A stretch of 53,689 nt of DNA from Gammaproteobacteria bacterium (GCA_028284675.1 JANQRI010000023.1:1-53689); one strand, 5' to 3'. Positions 35,448 through 45,838 are shown, numbered from the stretch's first letter. Program-made: numbers and translations. The notes: generated by a model not told the origin, from the sequence alone.

Positions 35448-36430
35448 TACTTTACAATAAACTCGTTGGTAATTTCGTTTGCAATCGACTCATCTATTTG
35501 TTTAGTGATGTCCGGATCCATGATTTCCAAAAACCGCCTAGCTTGAGGCGATACGAATTTACCACGACGCACCACCACTCCGTAAGAGCGCTTCGGAAAA
35601 TATTTATCCAGCGGAATAGAGACGAGCTTCTCGTCACCGGTCAGGCAGATATTTGTCACAATTGAAATGCCCATGCCCAGTTCGACGTATTTTTTTATCA
35701 CTTCCCAGCCACCGGCTTCCAGAGTGACATTGTAAGGCACGTTGTATTGCTGAAATGCCAGTTTAACCATGGTCCAGGTGCTGAGGTGACGCGGCGGCAG
35801 AATCAGCCCAAAGGGGCTGATATCCTCCAATGTTAATGGTCGCTCGGCAGCCTTTTCAGCGAGTATATGGTCCGTGGGGGTAATCAGTACCGGGTCAAAA
35901 GAGAAAATAGGGTAGTAATTCATATCTTCCACCCTTTCGATCATTGAACCGACGGCAAAATCCGCCTCATCGCGGCGAAGTAATGCCATGCCGTTACGGC
36001 CGGTTACATTGCGGAGGCGTAATTTAATATTAGGATATTTTTTATTAAATGATTCTACGAAATTAGGTAAAATATACAGGATAGTTGCCTCTCCGGCGGC
36101 AATATCCAGTGAGCCTGTTTCAACATCACCCAGTCTTGCGGCAAATACATCCGGTAGGCGGTCCATGCCCTCTACCAGAGGCAATGCCATTTCGTAGAGA
36201 ATTTTTCCTGCGGGCGTGATTTTAATTTTAGGGCCGCGACGCTCAAAAAGTGTTACTTTAAGTTCTTCCTCTAAACCTTTGATATATAAAGATATTGATG
36301 GTTGACTTAAATTGAGGCGTTGTGCTGCAGCAGAAATGCTCTCAGTTTGTGCAGTTTGCACAAAGGCGCGTAGTTGCTTAAGTCGACTCGGGCTCTGGTT
36401 CACTTTCTGGTAGTTAATGGTTAATAGCAT
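35447..36430 (-). CDS. LysR-type transcriptional regulator
   Basis: 327 residues. The N-terminal winged helix (ESISAAAQRLNLSQPSISLYIKGLEEELKVTLFERRG) is followed by a periplasmic-binding-like effector domain (residues 100-310, with GSLDIAAGEATILYILP and GMGISIVTN). The effector is not evident and I do not assign cysB or cbbR. It is divergent from icd with a 474-base gap, so it could control icd, itself, or the coupled nudJ. Confidence 0.9.
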   Translation of the reverse strand: MLLTINYQKVNQSPSRLKQLRAFVQTAQTESISAAAQRLNLSQPSISLYIKGLEEELKVTLFERRGPKIKITPAGKILYEMALPLVEGMDRLPDVFAARLGDVETGSLDIAAGEATILYILPNFVESFNKKYPNIKLRLRNVTGRNGMALLRRDEADFAVGSMIERVEDMNYYPIFSFDPVLITPTDHILAEKAAERPLTLEDISPFGLILPPRHLSTWTMVKLAFQQYNVPYNVTLEAGGWEVIKKYVELGMGISIVTNICLTGDEKLVSIPLDKYFPKRSYGVVVRRGKFVSPQARRFLEIMDPDITKQIDESIANEITNEFIVK

Positions 36431-36904
36431 TAAAAAAATTAATATTAAAAATAAATGGCTGATTTGTCTAATCTTTTTATCAAGTAATTTATTATAAATA
36501 TTTTTTAACTAATTGAATTTAATATAAATTTTAAAAATAATTATGTTTTCCTAAAGATGTTGTGGTTGAAACTGCCTTGTATGCCACAACATTTATTTTA
36601 TAAAAGCCCATTAAATTATGGCTTTGGCATGTTTTCTGTATTGAAAACTTCAAATGCTGCTTTTTGGACACAGTATTTACGGCGTTGCTGGTTTTATAAC
36701 CATACCCGGACAAGAGCCTGGGTCTCTTTATTTGCAAAGTTCTAAAGTCTTCACAGGAAGCATGCTGGAGGCTGCAGATACATTCAGAGTTTTGAATGGA
36801 CACAGAACCTTGAAACGTGGCAGTTAGCCTAGATCTGTTGGGAACAGTTATAATGATGATTTTTCACGGTTTTATTTAATTTACTTTAGGAGTTTGAGGA
36901 ATAG
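36431..36904. other. AT-rich intergenic region between the LysR gene and icd
   Basis: 474 bases holding promoters for both divergent genes. The half near the LysR gene is very AT-rich. Short frames (62 and 90 codons) exist on both strands but have no ribosome site or family resemblance. GGAGTTTGAGG at 36890-36900 is the icd ribosome site. I see no tRNA or strong terminator. Confidence 0.5.
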
Positions 36905-38161
36905 ATGGCCTACCAGAAAATTAAGGTGCCGACCAACGGCGAGAAGATAAGCAGCAATAATGGCGTGCTCAATGTACCGGATAACCCTGTTATCCCATAT
37001 ATCGAGGGTGATGGAATTGGAGTGGATATCACGCCTGCGATGATAAAAGTTGTGAATGCTGCGGTAGAGTCGGCATATTCAGGGCAGCGCTCGATCGCCT
37101 GGATGGAGGTATACGCAGGTGAGAAAGCAACAAAGGTTTACGATGAAGATACCTGGTTGCCGGAAGAAACACTCCAGGCGTTTAAGGATTACACTTTGGG
37201 GATAAAAGGCCCGCTGACAACACCGGTCGGCGGTGGTATTCGGTCTTTGAATGTTGCACTTAGACAGAATCTCGACCTGTATGTTTGTATGCGACCTGTC
37301 CGCTGGTTTGAAGGCGTGCCAAGTCCTGTCAGAGAACCTGAGAAAACCGATATGGTCATCTTTCGGGAAAACTCAGAAGATATTTATGCCGGTATTGAAT
37401 GGAAAGCGGGTAGCGACGAAGCGGGTAAAGTGATTAAGTTTTTTCAGGAAGAAATGGGCGTTAAAAAAATTCGCTTCCCCAACGATTGCGGTATTGGTGT
37501 AAAGCCTGTGTCATCTGAAGGTACAAAGCGTCTGGTTGACAAGGCTATTCAGTATGCAATCGATAATGACCGTGACTCGGTTACGCTTGTGCATAAAGGC
37601 AATATTATGAAGTTTACCGAAGGTGCCTTTAAAGAATGGGGTTATGAGTTGGCGGTTGAAAAATACGATGCAAAGCCGCTGGATGGCGGTCCCTGGCATG
37701 TGTTAAAGAACCCGAAAAGTGGTGCCGACATTGTTATAAAGGATGTGATTGCCGATGCATTTTTACAGCAAATACTGCTGCGTCCACAGGACTACGAGGT
37801 AATCGCCACATTGAACTTGAACGGAGATTATATATCAGACGCATTGGCAGCTCAGGTCGGTGGGATTGGTATTGCGCCGGGTGCAAATATCGGTTCGGAT
37901 ATTGCTATTTTTGAGGCAACCCATGGTACTGCTCCCAAATATGCAGGTCAGGACAAAGTCAACCCCGGTTCATTGATTTTATCCGCAGAGATGATGTTGC
38001 GGCATCTTGGATGGATAGAAAGTGCTGATTTGATTGTCAAAGGTATATCGGCTGCCATTTCAGCCAAGACAGTGACATATGATTTTGCCCGATTGATGAC
38101 GGATGCCAAGCAAGTAAAATGCTCTGAGTTTGCAGAAGCTGTTGTGGAGCATATGGTATAA
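36905..38161 (+). CDS. icd: Isocitrate dehydrogenase, NADP-dependent
   Basis: TCA enzyme giving 2-oxoglutarate and NADPH. The 418-residue protein resembles E. coli Icd: IPYIEGDGIGVDITP near the start, the phosphorylatable Ser in GGGIRSLNVALRQ, the EKTDMVIFRENSEDIYAGIEW segment, and the cofactor segment ATHGTAPKYAGQDKVNPGS whose Lys and downstream Tyr pattern agree with NADP use. A family-typical length and a strong ribosome site support the start. Confidence 0.96.
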   Translation: MAYQKIKVPTNGEKISSNNGVLNVPDNPVIPYIEGDGIGVDITPAMIKVVNAAVESAYSGQRSIAWMEVYAGEKATKVYDEDTWLPEETLQAFKDYTLGIKGPLTTPVGGGIRSLNVALRQNLDLYVCMRPVRWFEGVPSPVREPEKTDMVIFRENSEDIYAGIEWKAGSDEAGKVIKFFQEEMGVKKIRFPNDCGIGVKPVSSEGTKRLVDKAIQYAIDNDRDSVTLVHKGNIMKFTEGAFKEWGYELAVEKYDAKPLDGGPWHVLKNPKSGADIVIKDVIADAFLQQILLRPQDYEVIATLNLNGDYISDALAAQVGGIGIAPGANIGSDIAIFEATHGTAPKYAGQDKVNPGSLILSAEMMLRHLGWIESADLIVKGISAAISAKTVTYDFARLMTDAKQVKCSEFAEAVVEHMV

Positions 38162-38207
38162 TAATCAAGACTCACTAAGTCTTTATTATGGTTAATCTTG
38201 CATCAAT

Positions 38208-38534
38208 ATGAGCGATAAAGAAACTGATAACTATTTGTCAGATGAACTGACGGTAGAGGCGGATAAGCCCAAACTTAAACGTCCGCCTCTATACCGGGTG
38301 GTATTGCTAAACGATGATTATACGCCGATGGAATTTGTCGTTGAAATACTACAGATTTTTTTCGGGATGGATCGCCATAAAGCAACACAAATTATGTTGC
38401 ACGTGCATACTAAGGGTAAAGGTGTTTGCGGGGTATATACTCACGAAGTAGCGGAAACAAAAGTATCCCAGGTAAACGACTACTCGCGAGAGCATCAACA
38501 CCCATTAATGTGCACGATGGAGGAGACAGACTGA
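38208..38534 (+). CDS. clpS: ClpAP adaptor ClpS
   Basis: Adaptor that delivers N-degron substrates to ClpAP. In its 108 residues the binding-pocket segment PPLYRVVLLNDDYTPMEFV and the HTKGKGVCGVYTHEVAETK segment contacting ClpA are present; the N-terminal extension is acidic. It precedes clpA by 32 bases, its normal partner position. Confidence 0.96.
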   Translation: MSDKETDNYLSDELTVEADKPKLKRPPLYRVVLLNDDYTPMEFVVEILQIFFGMDRHKATQIMLHVHTKGKGVCGVYTHEVAETKVSQVNDYSREHQHPLMCTMEETD

Positions 38535-38566
38535 TAATTACCTAAAATAATTAACCAGGTGCTCAA

Positions 38567-40831
38567 ATGTTAAGTAAAGACTTAGAATCAACATTAAATA
38601 AAGCGTTCAAAAATGCCAGAGAAAGCCGTCACGAGTTTATGACGGTGGAGCATTTGTTACTTGCTTTATTGGAAAACACATCTGTTATTACAGTACTTGA
38701 TGCATGCCAGGTTAATGTCGATGAGTTGCGTCAGGACTTATCAGTTTATCTCGAACAGAACACGCCTGTTCTTAATGAAAACGATCATCGTGAGACACAA
38801 CCGACGCTGGGTTTTCAACGGGTTCTGCAGCGCGCGGTATTTCATGTTCAGTCTTCAGGAAAAAAAGAAGTCACTGGAGCAAACGTTCTGGTAGCTATTT
38901 TTGGTGAACAGGAGTCACATGCGGTTTATCTGTTAAATAAATATGACCTGACCCGTCTGGATGTTGTTAATTACGTTTCCCACGGTATATCCAATGTTCA
39001 CCCTGAAGATGAAAATATACCGGAGTCGGATGAAAAGTTTGCGGAAGAGGAAGCTCCGGCCAAAAAACCTCTGGAGTCTTATGCGACTAATCTAAATCAG
39101 CAGGCACGTGAAGGCAAAATTGATCCACTGATCGGGCGTGAGGCGGAGATTGAGCGAACCATTCAGGTGCTTTGCCGGCGCCGCAAGAATAACCCGTTGC
39201 TGGTCGGTGAGGCCGGTGTTGGTAAAACCGCAATTGCCGAAGGACTGGCCAAAAATGTTGTTGAGGGAAATGTTCCCGAAGTGCTGAAAGATGCAACCAT
39301 TTACGCATTGGATCTTGGCGCGCTGGTGGCTGGCACCAAGTATCGCGGTGACTTTGAGAAACGGCTTAAGTCGATATTAACCCAGTTACGAAAAGAGAAA
39401 GGCGCGGTTTTATTTATTGATGAGATTCATACGATTATAGGTGCAGGTTCAGCATCAGGCGGCGTAATGGATGCATCCAACCTAATCAAGCCGGTATTGG
39501 CATCAGGTGAGCTGAAATGCATTGGTTCGACCACGTATCAGGAGTATCGGGGCATTTTTGAAAAAGACCGTGCATTGTCCCGGCGTTTTCAGAAAATCGA
39601 TGTCTCCGAACCTACGGTTGAGCAAACATTTGAAATATTAAAAGGCCTAAAAACAAAATTTGAAGAACACCATGATGTACGTTACACAACCGGTGCGTTG
39701 CGGGCTGCATCGGACTTATCATCGAAATACATCAATGACCGGTTTTTGCCCGATAAAGCCATTGATGTAATTGACGAAGCCGGTGCCCAAAGGCGTTTGA
39801 AAAAAAGCGGATCATCGCGCAAGAAGTCAATTAATGTGCATGATATCGAAAGCATTGTCGCAAAAATTGCACGCATACCCCCGAAAAACGTATCGGCATC
39901 TGATGTCGAGTTACTTGGTAAACTGGATGAAAGTCTTAAAATGGTGGTGTTTGGCCAGGATGAGGCGATAGATACATTAACAACCGCAATAAAAATGGCA
40001 CGTTCCGGTTTGCGCGAAGGCCATAAACCGGTGGGCTCATTTTTGTTCGCCGGCCCTACCGGCGTTGGTAAAACGGAAGTGAGTCGCCAACTTGCAAAAA
40101 TCATGGGCGTAGAATTAATTCGCTTTGATATGTCTGAATATATGGAGCGGCATACAGTGTCGCGTCTGATTGGCGCGCCGCCGGGTTATGTGGGGTTTGA
40201 TCAGGGCGGCTTGTTAACCGAGGAGGTTATTAAGCATCCGCATTCGGTTTTACTGCTCGATGAAATTGAAAAAGCACACCCGGATGTTTTTAATTTGCTA
40301 CTGCAAATTATGGATCATGGCACGTTGACCGATAACAATGGCCGTAAATCCGATTTTCGTAATGTGATTCTTGTTATGACCACTAACGAAGGCGCGCAAA
40401 TGGTTGGTCGCCGCACGATGGGTTTTGCAGAGCAGGATCACTCGACCGATGGGACTGAGGCGATTAACCGGCTGTTTTCACCTGAGTTTCGGAACAGGCT
40501 TGATGCAATAGTGCAGTTTAACTCACTGGACCGGCGTACAATCGCAAATGTAGTTGATAAGTTTATCATTGAGCTGGAACAGCAGCTCGAGGAAAAACAG
40601 GTTGTGCTGAGTGTTGATGACAGCGCTCGTGAATGGCTTGCGGAGAAAGGCTATGACCCGCAGATGGGTGCACGACCAATGGCAAGGGTGATTCAGGAAA
40701 ATATCAAAAAGCCGCTTGCAAATGAGTTATTGTTTGGCCAGCTGTCCAAAGGCGGCAATTTGAAAATTCTGGCTGAAGCGGGTGAGATTAAGTTTAAAAT
40801 TTCCGAACTGCAGGAAGCGGTAACAAACTGA
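38567..40831 (+). CDS. clpA: ATP-dependent Clp protease ATP-binding subunit ClpA
   Basis: AAA+ unfoldase that feeds substrates to ClpP. The order is an N-domain (1-140), D1 with Walker A GEAGVGKTAIAEG near residue 214 and Walker B VLFIDEIHTIIGAG, then D2 with GPTGVGKTEVSRQ near residue 496 and LLLDEIEKAHPDVFNLLLQ. The 754-residue length matches ClpA rather than ClpB. ClpP is not in the window. Confidence 0.97.
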   Translation: MLSKDLESTLNKAFKNARESRHEFMTVEHLLLALLENTSVITVLDACQVNVDELRQDLSVYLEQNTPVLNENDHRETQPTLGFQRVLQRAVFHVQSSGKKEVTGANVLVAIFGEQESHAVYLLNKYDLTRLDVVNYVSHGISNVHPEDENIPESDEKFAEEEAPAKKPLESYATNLNQQAREGKIDPLIGREAEIERTIQVLCRRRKNNPLLVGEAGVGKTAIAEGLAKNVVEGNVPEVLKDATIYALDLGALVAGTKYRGDFEKRLKSILTQLRKEKGAVLFIDEIHTIIGAGSASGGVMDASNLIKPVLASGELKCIGSTTYQEYRGIFEKDRALSRRFQKIDVSEPTVEQTFEILKGLKTKFEEHHDVRYTTGALRAASDLSSKYINDRFLPDKAIDVIDEAGAQRRLKKSGSSRKKSINVHDIESIVAKIARIPPKNVSASDVELLGKLDESLKMVVFGQDEAIDTLTTAIKMARSGLREGHKPVGSFLFAGPTGVGKTEVSRQLAKIMGVELIRFDMSEYMERHTVSRLIGAPPGYVGFDQGGLLTEEVIKHPHSVLLLDEIEKAHPDVFNLLLQIMDHGTLTDNNGRKSDFRNVILVMTTNEGAQMVGRRTMGFAEQDHSTDGTEAINRLFSPEFRNRLDAIVQFNSLDRRTIANVVDKFIIELEQQLEEKQVVLSVDDSAREWLAEKGYDPQMGARPMARVIQENIKKPLANELLFGQLSKGGNLKILAEAGEIKFKISELQEAVTN

Positions 40832-40855
40832 TTACCGCATTATCATTTACAATAG

Positions 40856-41074
40856 CTACTTCATACGGTAGGTAATGCGGCCTTTGGTAAGGTCATAAGG
40901 TGTTAGCTCGACTTTGACCTGGTCTTTGGTGGTAATGCGGATGTAGTTTTTCCGCATTCTTCCTGAAATATGCGCTAATACTTCGTGCCCGTTCTCCAGT
41001 TCCACCCGAAAAGTGGTATTTGGGAGCACCTCTGTAATCGTACCTTGCATCTCTATAACATCTTCTTTAGCCAT
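40856..41074 (-). CDS. infA: Translation initiation factor IF-1
   Basis: 72-residue OB-fold protein that occupies the ribosomal A site during initiation. The sequence MAKEDVIEMQGTITEVLPNT through FRVELENGHEVLAHISG is diagnostic. It is convergent with clpA with a 24-base gap, the usual clpA-infA arrangement. Confidence 0.97.
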   Translation of the reverse strand: MAKEDVIEMQGTITEVLPNTTFRVELENGHEVLAHISGRMRKNYIRITTKDQVKVELTPYDLTKGRITYRMK

Positions 41075-41365
41075 TCAATCTCCATGGGTAAGAGGGTTTT
41101 AACAGAATCAGTCATTATCAATAAATCGGCCGTTCTGGCAAGTATTTAACTGAATTTCTATCGCTTATTTAGCGTTTTTTGCACTTTAGGGACATGCGGG
41201 CGGTTTGTTGCGACTCAGTCCGGGCTCTGTATGGCTATTCGGTTTTGGTGTTGGTCTATCCGGGGTGACGCGTGTGCAATAAAAGTCCGATTTTATCAAT
41301 GTCAAGACTGGTATCGTCGGGTCGATATACCTATCATAATCATAATCAGCGGGCATGAGTGAATT

Positions 41366-41884
41366 ATGCAAATTTTAACAGGAAAACAAGCCGGCTCAGT
41401 ATCCATAGGCCCTGTATTCAGCGGCCTGATGGAACTGTATGAGCGCAATTATATCGGTCTGCGCAAGCTGATACCGGAGCAGGATGCGTTGGGAGAAGAA
41501 GCTGTCTCTGTTGTCCGGGGTTGCCTCGATTTACACTATTCTTTACTTGAGCGCTGTAAATATACTTCGATTTTCCGGCTGACTTATCACTTTAAAGAAG
41601 CCGATTATTGCCGTGTAGAGCCCAATCTGGAGATTCGTGTTTACCACGATGCCCGTGTGGCCGAAGTGATCAGTGGCACCGTACAGCGCAACCATTATCG
41701 CTATGCACCGGGGTTTGTGGTTCCGGGCACGGCTCCGAGTATCGTACGTTCAAAATGGAAACTGAATCGTTTCCTGCATAAGTGGCTGAATTTTTGTATC
41801 AAGCAAGGCCATCAATTTCGTGCGGCGTATCCGGCCGGTGATGTTACATCGCTGCTTTCCGGGGTTTACGCTGATCGGGATTGA
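41366..41884 (+). CDS. DUF1249 family protein (YqiB-like)
   Basis: 172 residues, no signal peptide. DUF1249 features are the N-terminal LMELYERNYIGLRKLIP, the central beta-rich region DYCRVEPNLEIRVYHDARVAEVI and the C-terminal LNRFLHKWLNFCIKQGH. Function is not established; in E. coli yqiB sits near nudF and cpdA. Its last 41 bases overlap the end of the convergent transglutaminase gene. Confidence 0.88.
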   Translation: MQILTGKQAGSVSIGPVFSGLMELYERNYIGLRKLIPEQDALGEEAVSVVRGCLDLHYSLLERCKYTSIFRLTYHFKEADYCRVEPNLEIRVYHDARVAEVISGTVQRNHYRYAPGFVVPGTAPSIVRSKWKLNRFLHKWLNFCIKQGHQFRAAYPAGDVTSLLSGVYADRD

Positions 41885-43892
41885 CTGAAAGCTTAACCTG
41901 ATCACTCAGTTGTTTCAGCCTGACCACGTTGGCCGGAAGTCTTTCCGGGCCGTAACGCAGTTCGGCATACAGCTCTATAACAGTATCCAGCCTGCTTCCC
42001 AGCTCGGGATCGGTACCTTTAATGCGCTTCAGGTAGGCCTGTGGGCCTTCATGGGGCCGGCGTTCATAGCCGGCATGCGCCAGCCGTTTACATAGCTTTA
42101 AGTAATACCGCTGTACTTTATCCCGGTTTTTGTTTGGAATCCGTTTAAGGCTGATCAAAGCAATTAAACCCAGTGTGACCCCCAGGCTAACGGTAAGCCA
42201 CAGAACCAGATCATAGGCTCTGGGGTTTTGCACGCCGAAACGGGATAAAAACAGGTTTTGCATTTCTGGCCCATAACCCAAAACCCATTCGTTCCAGCGG
42301 TTGTTAATTGAGTCCAGCAACAAGTCCAGATGATTGAAGAACGTATTGTCGCGGCGTAACAAAAACCGGGGATTCTCACGTGCCGGTATCGCCGCATCCA
42401 GTCCCAACTGGATACGCGCCGGTGATACCGCGGTTGTTGGGTCCACTCTGACCCAACCGCGGCCGTCGAGCCAGACTTCGGCCCAGGCATGGGCATCAGC
42501 CTGGCGAATTAACATATAATCACCCAGCGGATTGACTTCACCCCCCTGATAGCCCGTGACGATGCGCGCCGGGATACCTGCGGCACGCATAAGAAATACA
42601 AAACTGCCGGCAAAGTGTTCGCAAAAACCCCGCCGTGTATTAAAAATAAATTCATCCACAGCATCGGCCCCCAACACCGGCGGACGCAAAGTGTATGTGA
42701 AATCACGGTTAAACAAACGAAGCGCAGTATCAATAATGTCTGCCGGGTTGCGAATGGTCTGGCGCCACTCGTTAGCCAGTTCAATGGCTTTTGGGTTGCG
42801 GTAAGGTGGTAACTGTAACGCTCTTGTTCTTTCTCTTTTGGTCAGTTTTTCACCCAGGCGGTAGTTAAAATAAGAACGTATACGGTACTGTGAAAGGCTG
42901 ATGATCGGCTTTGAAGACAGCAATTGCATATTGGGAGTCAACACATAATGCCCTGGTGACGGCGGTTTGGCTCTGCTGTCGAGCACAGGTAAATCCAGCG
43001 CAAAAAGCCAGCGTCGCTGATGTGGTTCAAGGGTCACAGTGTATTCCACCGGTGTGCCCGATGTGCTGACTACAGGTTGGGATCGGCGGGCATCATTGCC
43101 GGGCCGCCATGTGCGGCCGTCATAATCCCAAAATACAATGGCGCGCCAATAAAGTTGAGCCGGCGACGGCGGCGTGCCGTTAAACTTAACGCGGAAAGCA
43201 ACATCGTCGGAAAATGCGAGCTGGCTGATTTGTCCGGGGGTCATTTCCTCGCTAAGGCCGGTTTTTGCGCCATATACATCGTCCGGTAACCCCCATAAAG
43301 GGCCGGGGATTCGTGGGAACAGCAAAAACAGCAAAGCCATGACCGGTAATGCAAGTATTAACAAGGGCGCAGTCAGCCGGATTTTTTCAGCGAGAGAAAT
43401 ACCGGCTTTGCCCTGATTCAGGCTAATGAGGCAAAAAGTGATAAACCCAACCACGAATAACATGAAAAATGCGACCGGGATGCTTTGTGAGTACAGAAAA
43501 TTAGTGATCACGAGAAAGTAAGTGAGTGCGATCAGCACCATACCGTCCCGGTAAGAGCGGGTTTCCAGTAGTTTTAAAAACAGCATCAGTACCAATAAGT
43601 TGACCCCGGAGTCACGCCCAAACAGTTTGGTGTATTGCAACATCACGGCTGCAATCCCGATCGCTGTTAAAATAATAACGACCATACGGCCCGGCCTGAG
43701 CTTTGGGTATTTCAATGTGAGCAGTTTGTAAACAACTATCGCGAGCACAAAAAAAGTTGTCCAGAACGGCAGTCGTGGTAAATGCGGTACAGTCACCAAC
43801 ATTAACGCGGCGATCAGCCATGGAACGACTTCGGCATTGATGGGCCGGATATTTTTTGGCGTGGTGCGGTTGCGTTTAAAAAGCCGTTTCAT
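41844..43892 (-). CDS. TgpA-type membrane transglutaminase-like protein
   Basis: 682 residues. About six N-terminal helices (residues 25-210) precede a periplasmic transglutaminase-like core with catalytic Cys in RRGFCEHFAGSF, His in DAHAWAEVWLDGRGW and Asp in VDPTTAV, then a membrane helix near residue 560 and a DUF4129-like C-terminal tail. In Pseudomonas TgpA is essential and envelope-associated. It is the last gene of the MoxR-DUF58-TgpA operon and overlaps DUF58 by four bases. Confidence 0.92.
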   Translation of the reverse strand: MKRLFKRNRTTPKNIRPINAEVVPWLIAALMLVTVPHLPRLPFWTTFFVLAIVVYKLLTLKYPKLRPGRMVVIILTAIGIAAVMLQYTKLFGRDSGVNLLVLMLFLKLLETRSYRDGMVLIALTYFLVITNFLYSQSIPVAFFMLFVVGFITFCLISLNQGKAGISLAEKIRLTAPLLILALPVMALLFLLFPRIPGPLWGLPDDVYGAKTGLSEEMTPGQISQLAFSDDVAFRVKFNGTPPSPAQLYWRAIVFWDYDGRTWRPGNDARRSQPVVSTSGTPVEYTVTLEPHQRRWLFALDLPVLDSRAKPPSPGHYVLTPNMQLLSSKPIISLSQYRIRSYFNYRLGEKLTKRERTRALQLPPYRNPKAIELANEWRQTIRNPADIIDTALRLFNRDFTYTLRPPVLGADAVDEFIFNTRRGFCEHFAGSFVFLMRAAGIPARIVTGYQGGEVNPLGDYMLIRQADAHAWAEVWLDGRGWVRVDPTTAVSPARIQLGLDAAIPARENPRFLLRRDNTFFNHLDLLLDSINNRWNEWVLGYGPEMQNLFLSRFGVQNPRAYDLVLWLTVSLGVTLGLIALISLKRIPNKNRDKVQRYYLKLCKRLAHAGYERRPHEGPQAYLKRIKGTDPELGSRLDTVIELYAELRYGPERLPANVVRLKQLSDQVKLSVNPDQRKPRKAAM

Positions 43893-44878
43893 TGGTTAAA
43901 CAGCGCCAGCTTTTCCAGACATGCGAGTTTATGTGGTTCACCGCGATTGGGTTTAATAAGCAGTTGAGGTAACCTCATACCGTAGTTTCTGTCCTGGATA
44001 TGCAGATCCAACACCCATTGGCACAGTTGCGATAAACGCTCTTCAACGTTGAGGCCGTCCAGTGCATACCAATCCAGCCAGACATCGTTACCGGCTATGC
44101 CGGCAAATTGCTTGGTCAGCACTTCATGCCCGCGAGCGAACGCTTTCCAGGCAATATGGTTTGGAGAGTCTCCGGGCTGATAACGGCGAATGCCTGCGAA
44201 GTCATCATTACCGGTTAGATAAGCACGGTTTTTACCATTGCTCATATCTGCCTGCGGTGGAAGTTTATGCACACCCGAGGGTTTTGGGTAAACCAGTGTG
44301 CGGCTTTCTATCGCAACCCATGACCAAACGTGAAAAAGCCCCAGTGGAAATTCCGTCCAAACCCTTAATCGGTTCAGCGGTAAATAACCACGTTGGCTGG
44401 TTTTGACTCTGACTTTCACTGAGTCTGCATTGCCGATGGAAACATCGCCGACCTGTGCATTTTTGCGGCTATCGCCTAATGCAATACGGTAAGCAGGGCG
44501 GTTGTTAACTGTTTCGATAAAAATTGGAAACTCTGCATACTCACCGGCAAATACAGCCCGGGTCCGTCCTGCAGATAACTTTAGCGCTGATAAATTACGG
44601 TATGTATACAGCATCCCGACCAGGCAGACCCCGGCGAGTAAAAATGTCAGCAGAAATCCCATGTTATTGTCGTAGTTGATGGAACCCATCAGCATAAAAT
44701 AAATCACCAACGCAAAGAACAGGCCATAGCCGGTGGGCAATACATAAATTGAACGTGCTTCCAGTATTTGACTGACCGCCGGTTTACGCATGCGGCGGCC
44801 GATCCAGCTGCTGAGCTTATGATTAAAGCCTTGAAAAATGCGCCTGGGGAAGGAAGCAGAAGCCTGAAGCGCTGACAT
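43889..44878 (-). CDS. DUF58 domain protein
   Basis: 329 residues. Two membrane helices at about 50-95 are followed by the DUF58 (VWA-like) domain with the signature GDDFAGIRRYQPGDSPNHIAWKAFARG. DUF58 proteins pair with MoxR AAA ATPases in envelope or protein-complex maturation. It starts 12 bases after the MoxR gene stop and couples to TgpA. Confidence 0.92.
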   Translation of the reverse strand: MSALQASASFPRRIFQGFNHKLSSWIGRRMRKPAVSQILEARSIYVLPTGYGLFFALVIYFMLMGSINYDNNMGFLLTFLLAGVCLVGMLYTYRNLSALKLSAGRTRAVFAGEYAEFPIFIETVNNRPAYRIALGDSRKNAQVGDVSIGNADSVKVRVKTSQRGYLPLNRLRVWTEFPLGLFHVWSWVAIESRTLVYPKPSGVHKLPPQADMSNGKNRAYLTGNDDFAGIRRYQPGDSPNHIAWKAFARGHEVLTKQFAGIAGNDVWLDWYALDGLNVEERLSQLCQWVLDLHIQDRNYGMRLPQLLIKPNRGEPHKLACLEKLALFNQ

Positions 44879-44890
44879 TACGGTGAGTTA

Positions 44891-45838
44891 TCAGGGAACC
44901 GGTACGGAACCGATCAACAGCTCTTCCAGCTCCGCATCACTTAAAGGCTCATGGTCTTTGTTATGCAGTCTGTGGCTGGCGACCGGCAAAATAACGAGTT
45001 GAATATCTTCCGGCATTACATAGCTGCGACCGTTCAACATCGCCCATGACTGAGCAGCTTTTTTAATCGCAAGGCCGGCACGTGGGGACAGGCCGGTTTG
45101 GATCGTATTATGCATCCGGCTTTGCGCGAGTATTTTTTGTAGATAGTCCAACAACGGTTCGGATACGTGAATTTTATTGACTGCACGCTGCAACTGCACC
45201 AGTTCGGTCGGCGTCACACGCGGATGCAGATGGTTTAACAGCTCCCGACGGTCGTTACCGGCGAGCAGAACACGTTCGGCGGTATTGTCCAGATAGCCCA
45301 AGCTGATTTTCATTAAAAACCGGTCCAGTTGGGATTCGGGTAATGGAAAGGTGCCGATTTGTTGTGCCGGGTTTTGGGTTGCAATCACAAAAAACGGCTC
45401 AGGCAACAAGCGGGTTTCGCCCTCAATCGTAACCTGGCCTTCTTCCATTGCTTCAAGCAATGCGCTTTGGGTTTTGGGCGTCGCGCGATTCACTTCGTCG
45501 GCTAAAATAACCTGCGAAAAAATAGGGCCCGGATGAAAGTTGAATGAGCCGGTTTCGCGCTGGTATACGGAAACACCGAGGATATCTGCTGGCAGCAGGT
45601 CGCTGGTAAACTGAATACGACGGAATTCCAGTCCCAGTGCCTTGGCCAACGCATGTGCAAGTGTGGTTTTACCGACCCCGGGTTGATCCTCGATCAGCAG
45701 GTGACCACCGGCCAATAGACAGGCAATGGCCAGCTTAATTTGATCGAGCTTGCCCAGCACAATCTCACTGACTTGCGACACAATAGTGTCGAGAGTGCCG
45801 TGAAGATTTTGGTCAAAAAGTTGAACCTTTTGTGGCAT
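44891..45838 (-). CDS. MoxR-family AAA+ ATPase
   Basis: 315 residues. Walker A is EDQPGVGKTTLAHAL, Walker B ILADEVNRATPKTQSALLEAMEE and the sensor segment FFVIATQNPAQQIGTFPLPESQLDRF. MoxR ATPases act as chaperone-like partners of VWA or DUF58 proteins. First gene of the three-gene operon. Confidence 0.94.
   Translation of the reverse strand: MPQKVQLFDQNLHGTLDTIVSQVSEIVLGKLDQIKLAIACLLAGGHLLIEDQPGVGKTTLAHALAKALGLEFRRIQFTSDLLPADILGVSVYQRETGSFNFHPGPIFSQVILADEVNRATPKTQSALLEAMEEGQVTIEGETRLLPEPFFVIATQNPAQQIGTFPLPESQLDRFLMKISLGYLDNTAERVLLAGNDRRELLNHLHPRVTPTELVQLQRAVNKIHVSEPLLDYLQKILAQSRMHNTIQTGLSPRAGLAIKKAAQSWAMLNGRSYVMPEDIQLVILPVASHRLHNKDHEPLSDAELEELLIGSVPVP

Noticed and set aside
36531..36803. 90-codon minus-strand frame in the LysR-icd gap
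   Set aside because: No ribosome site, low-complexity AT-rich sequence, no family resemblance.
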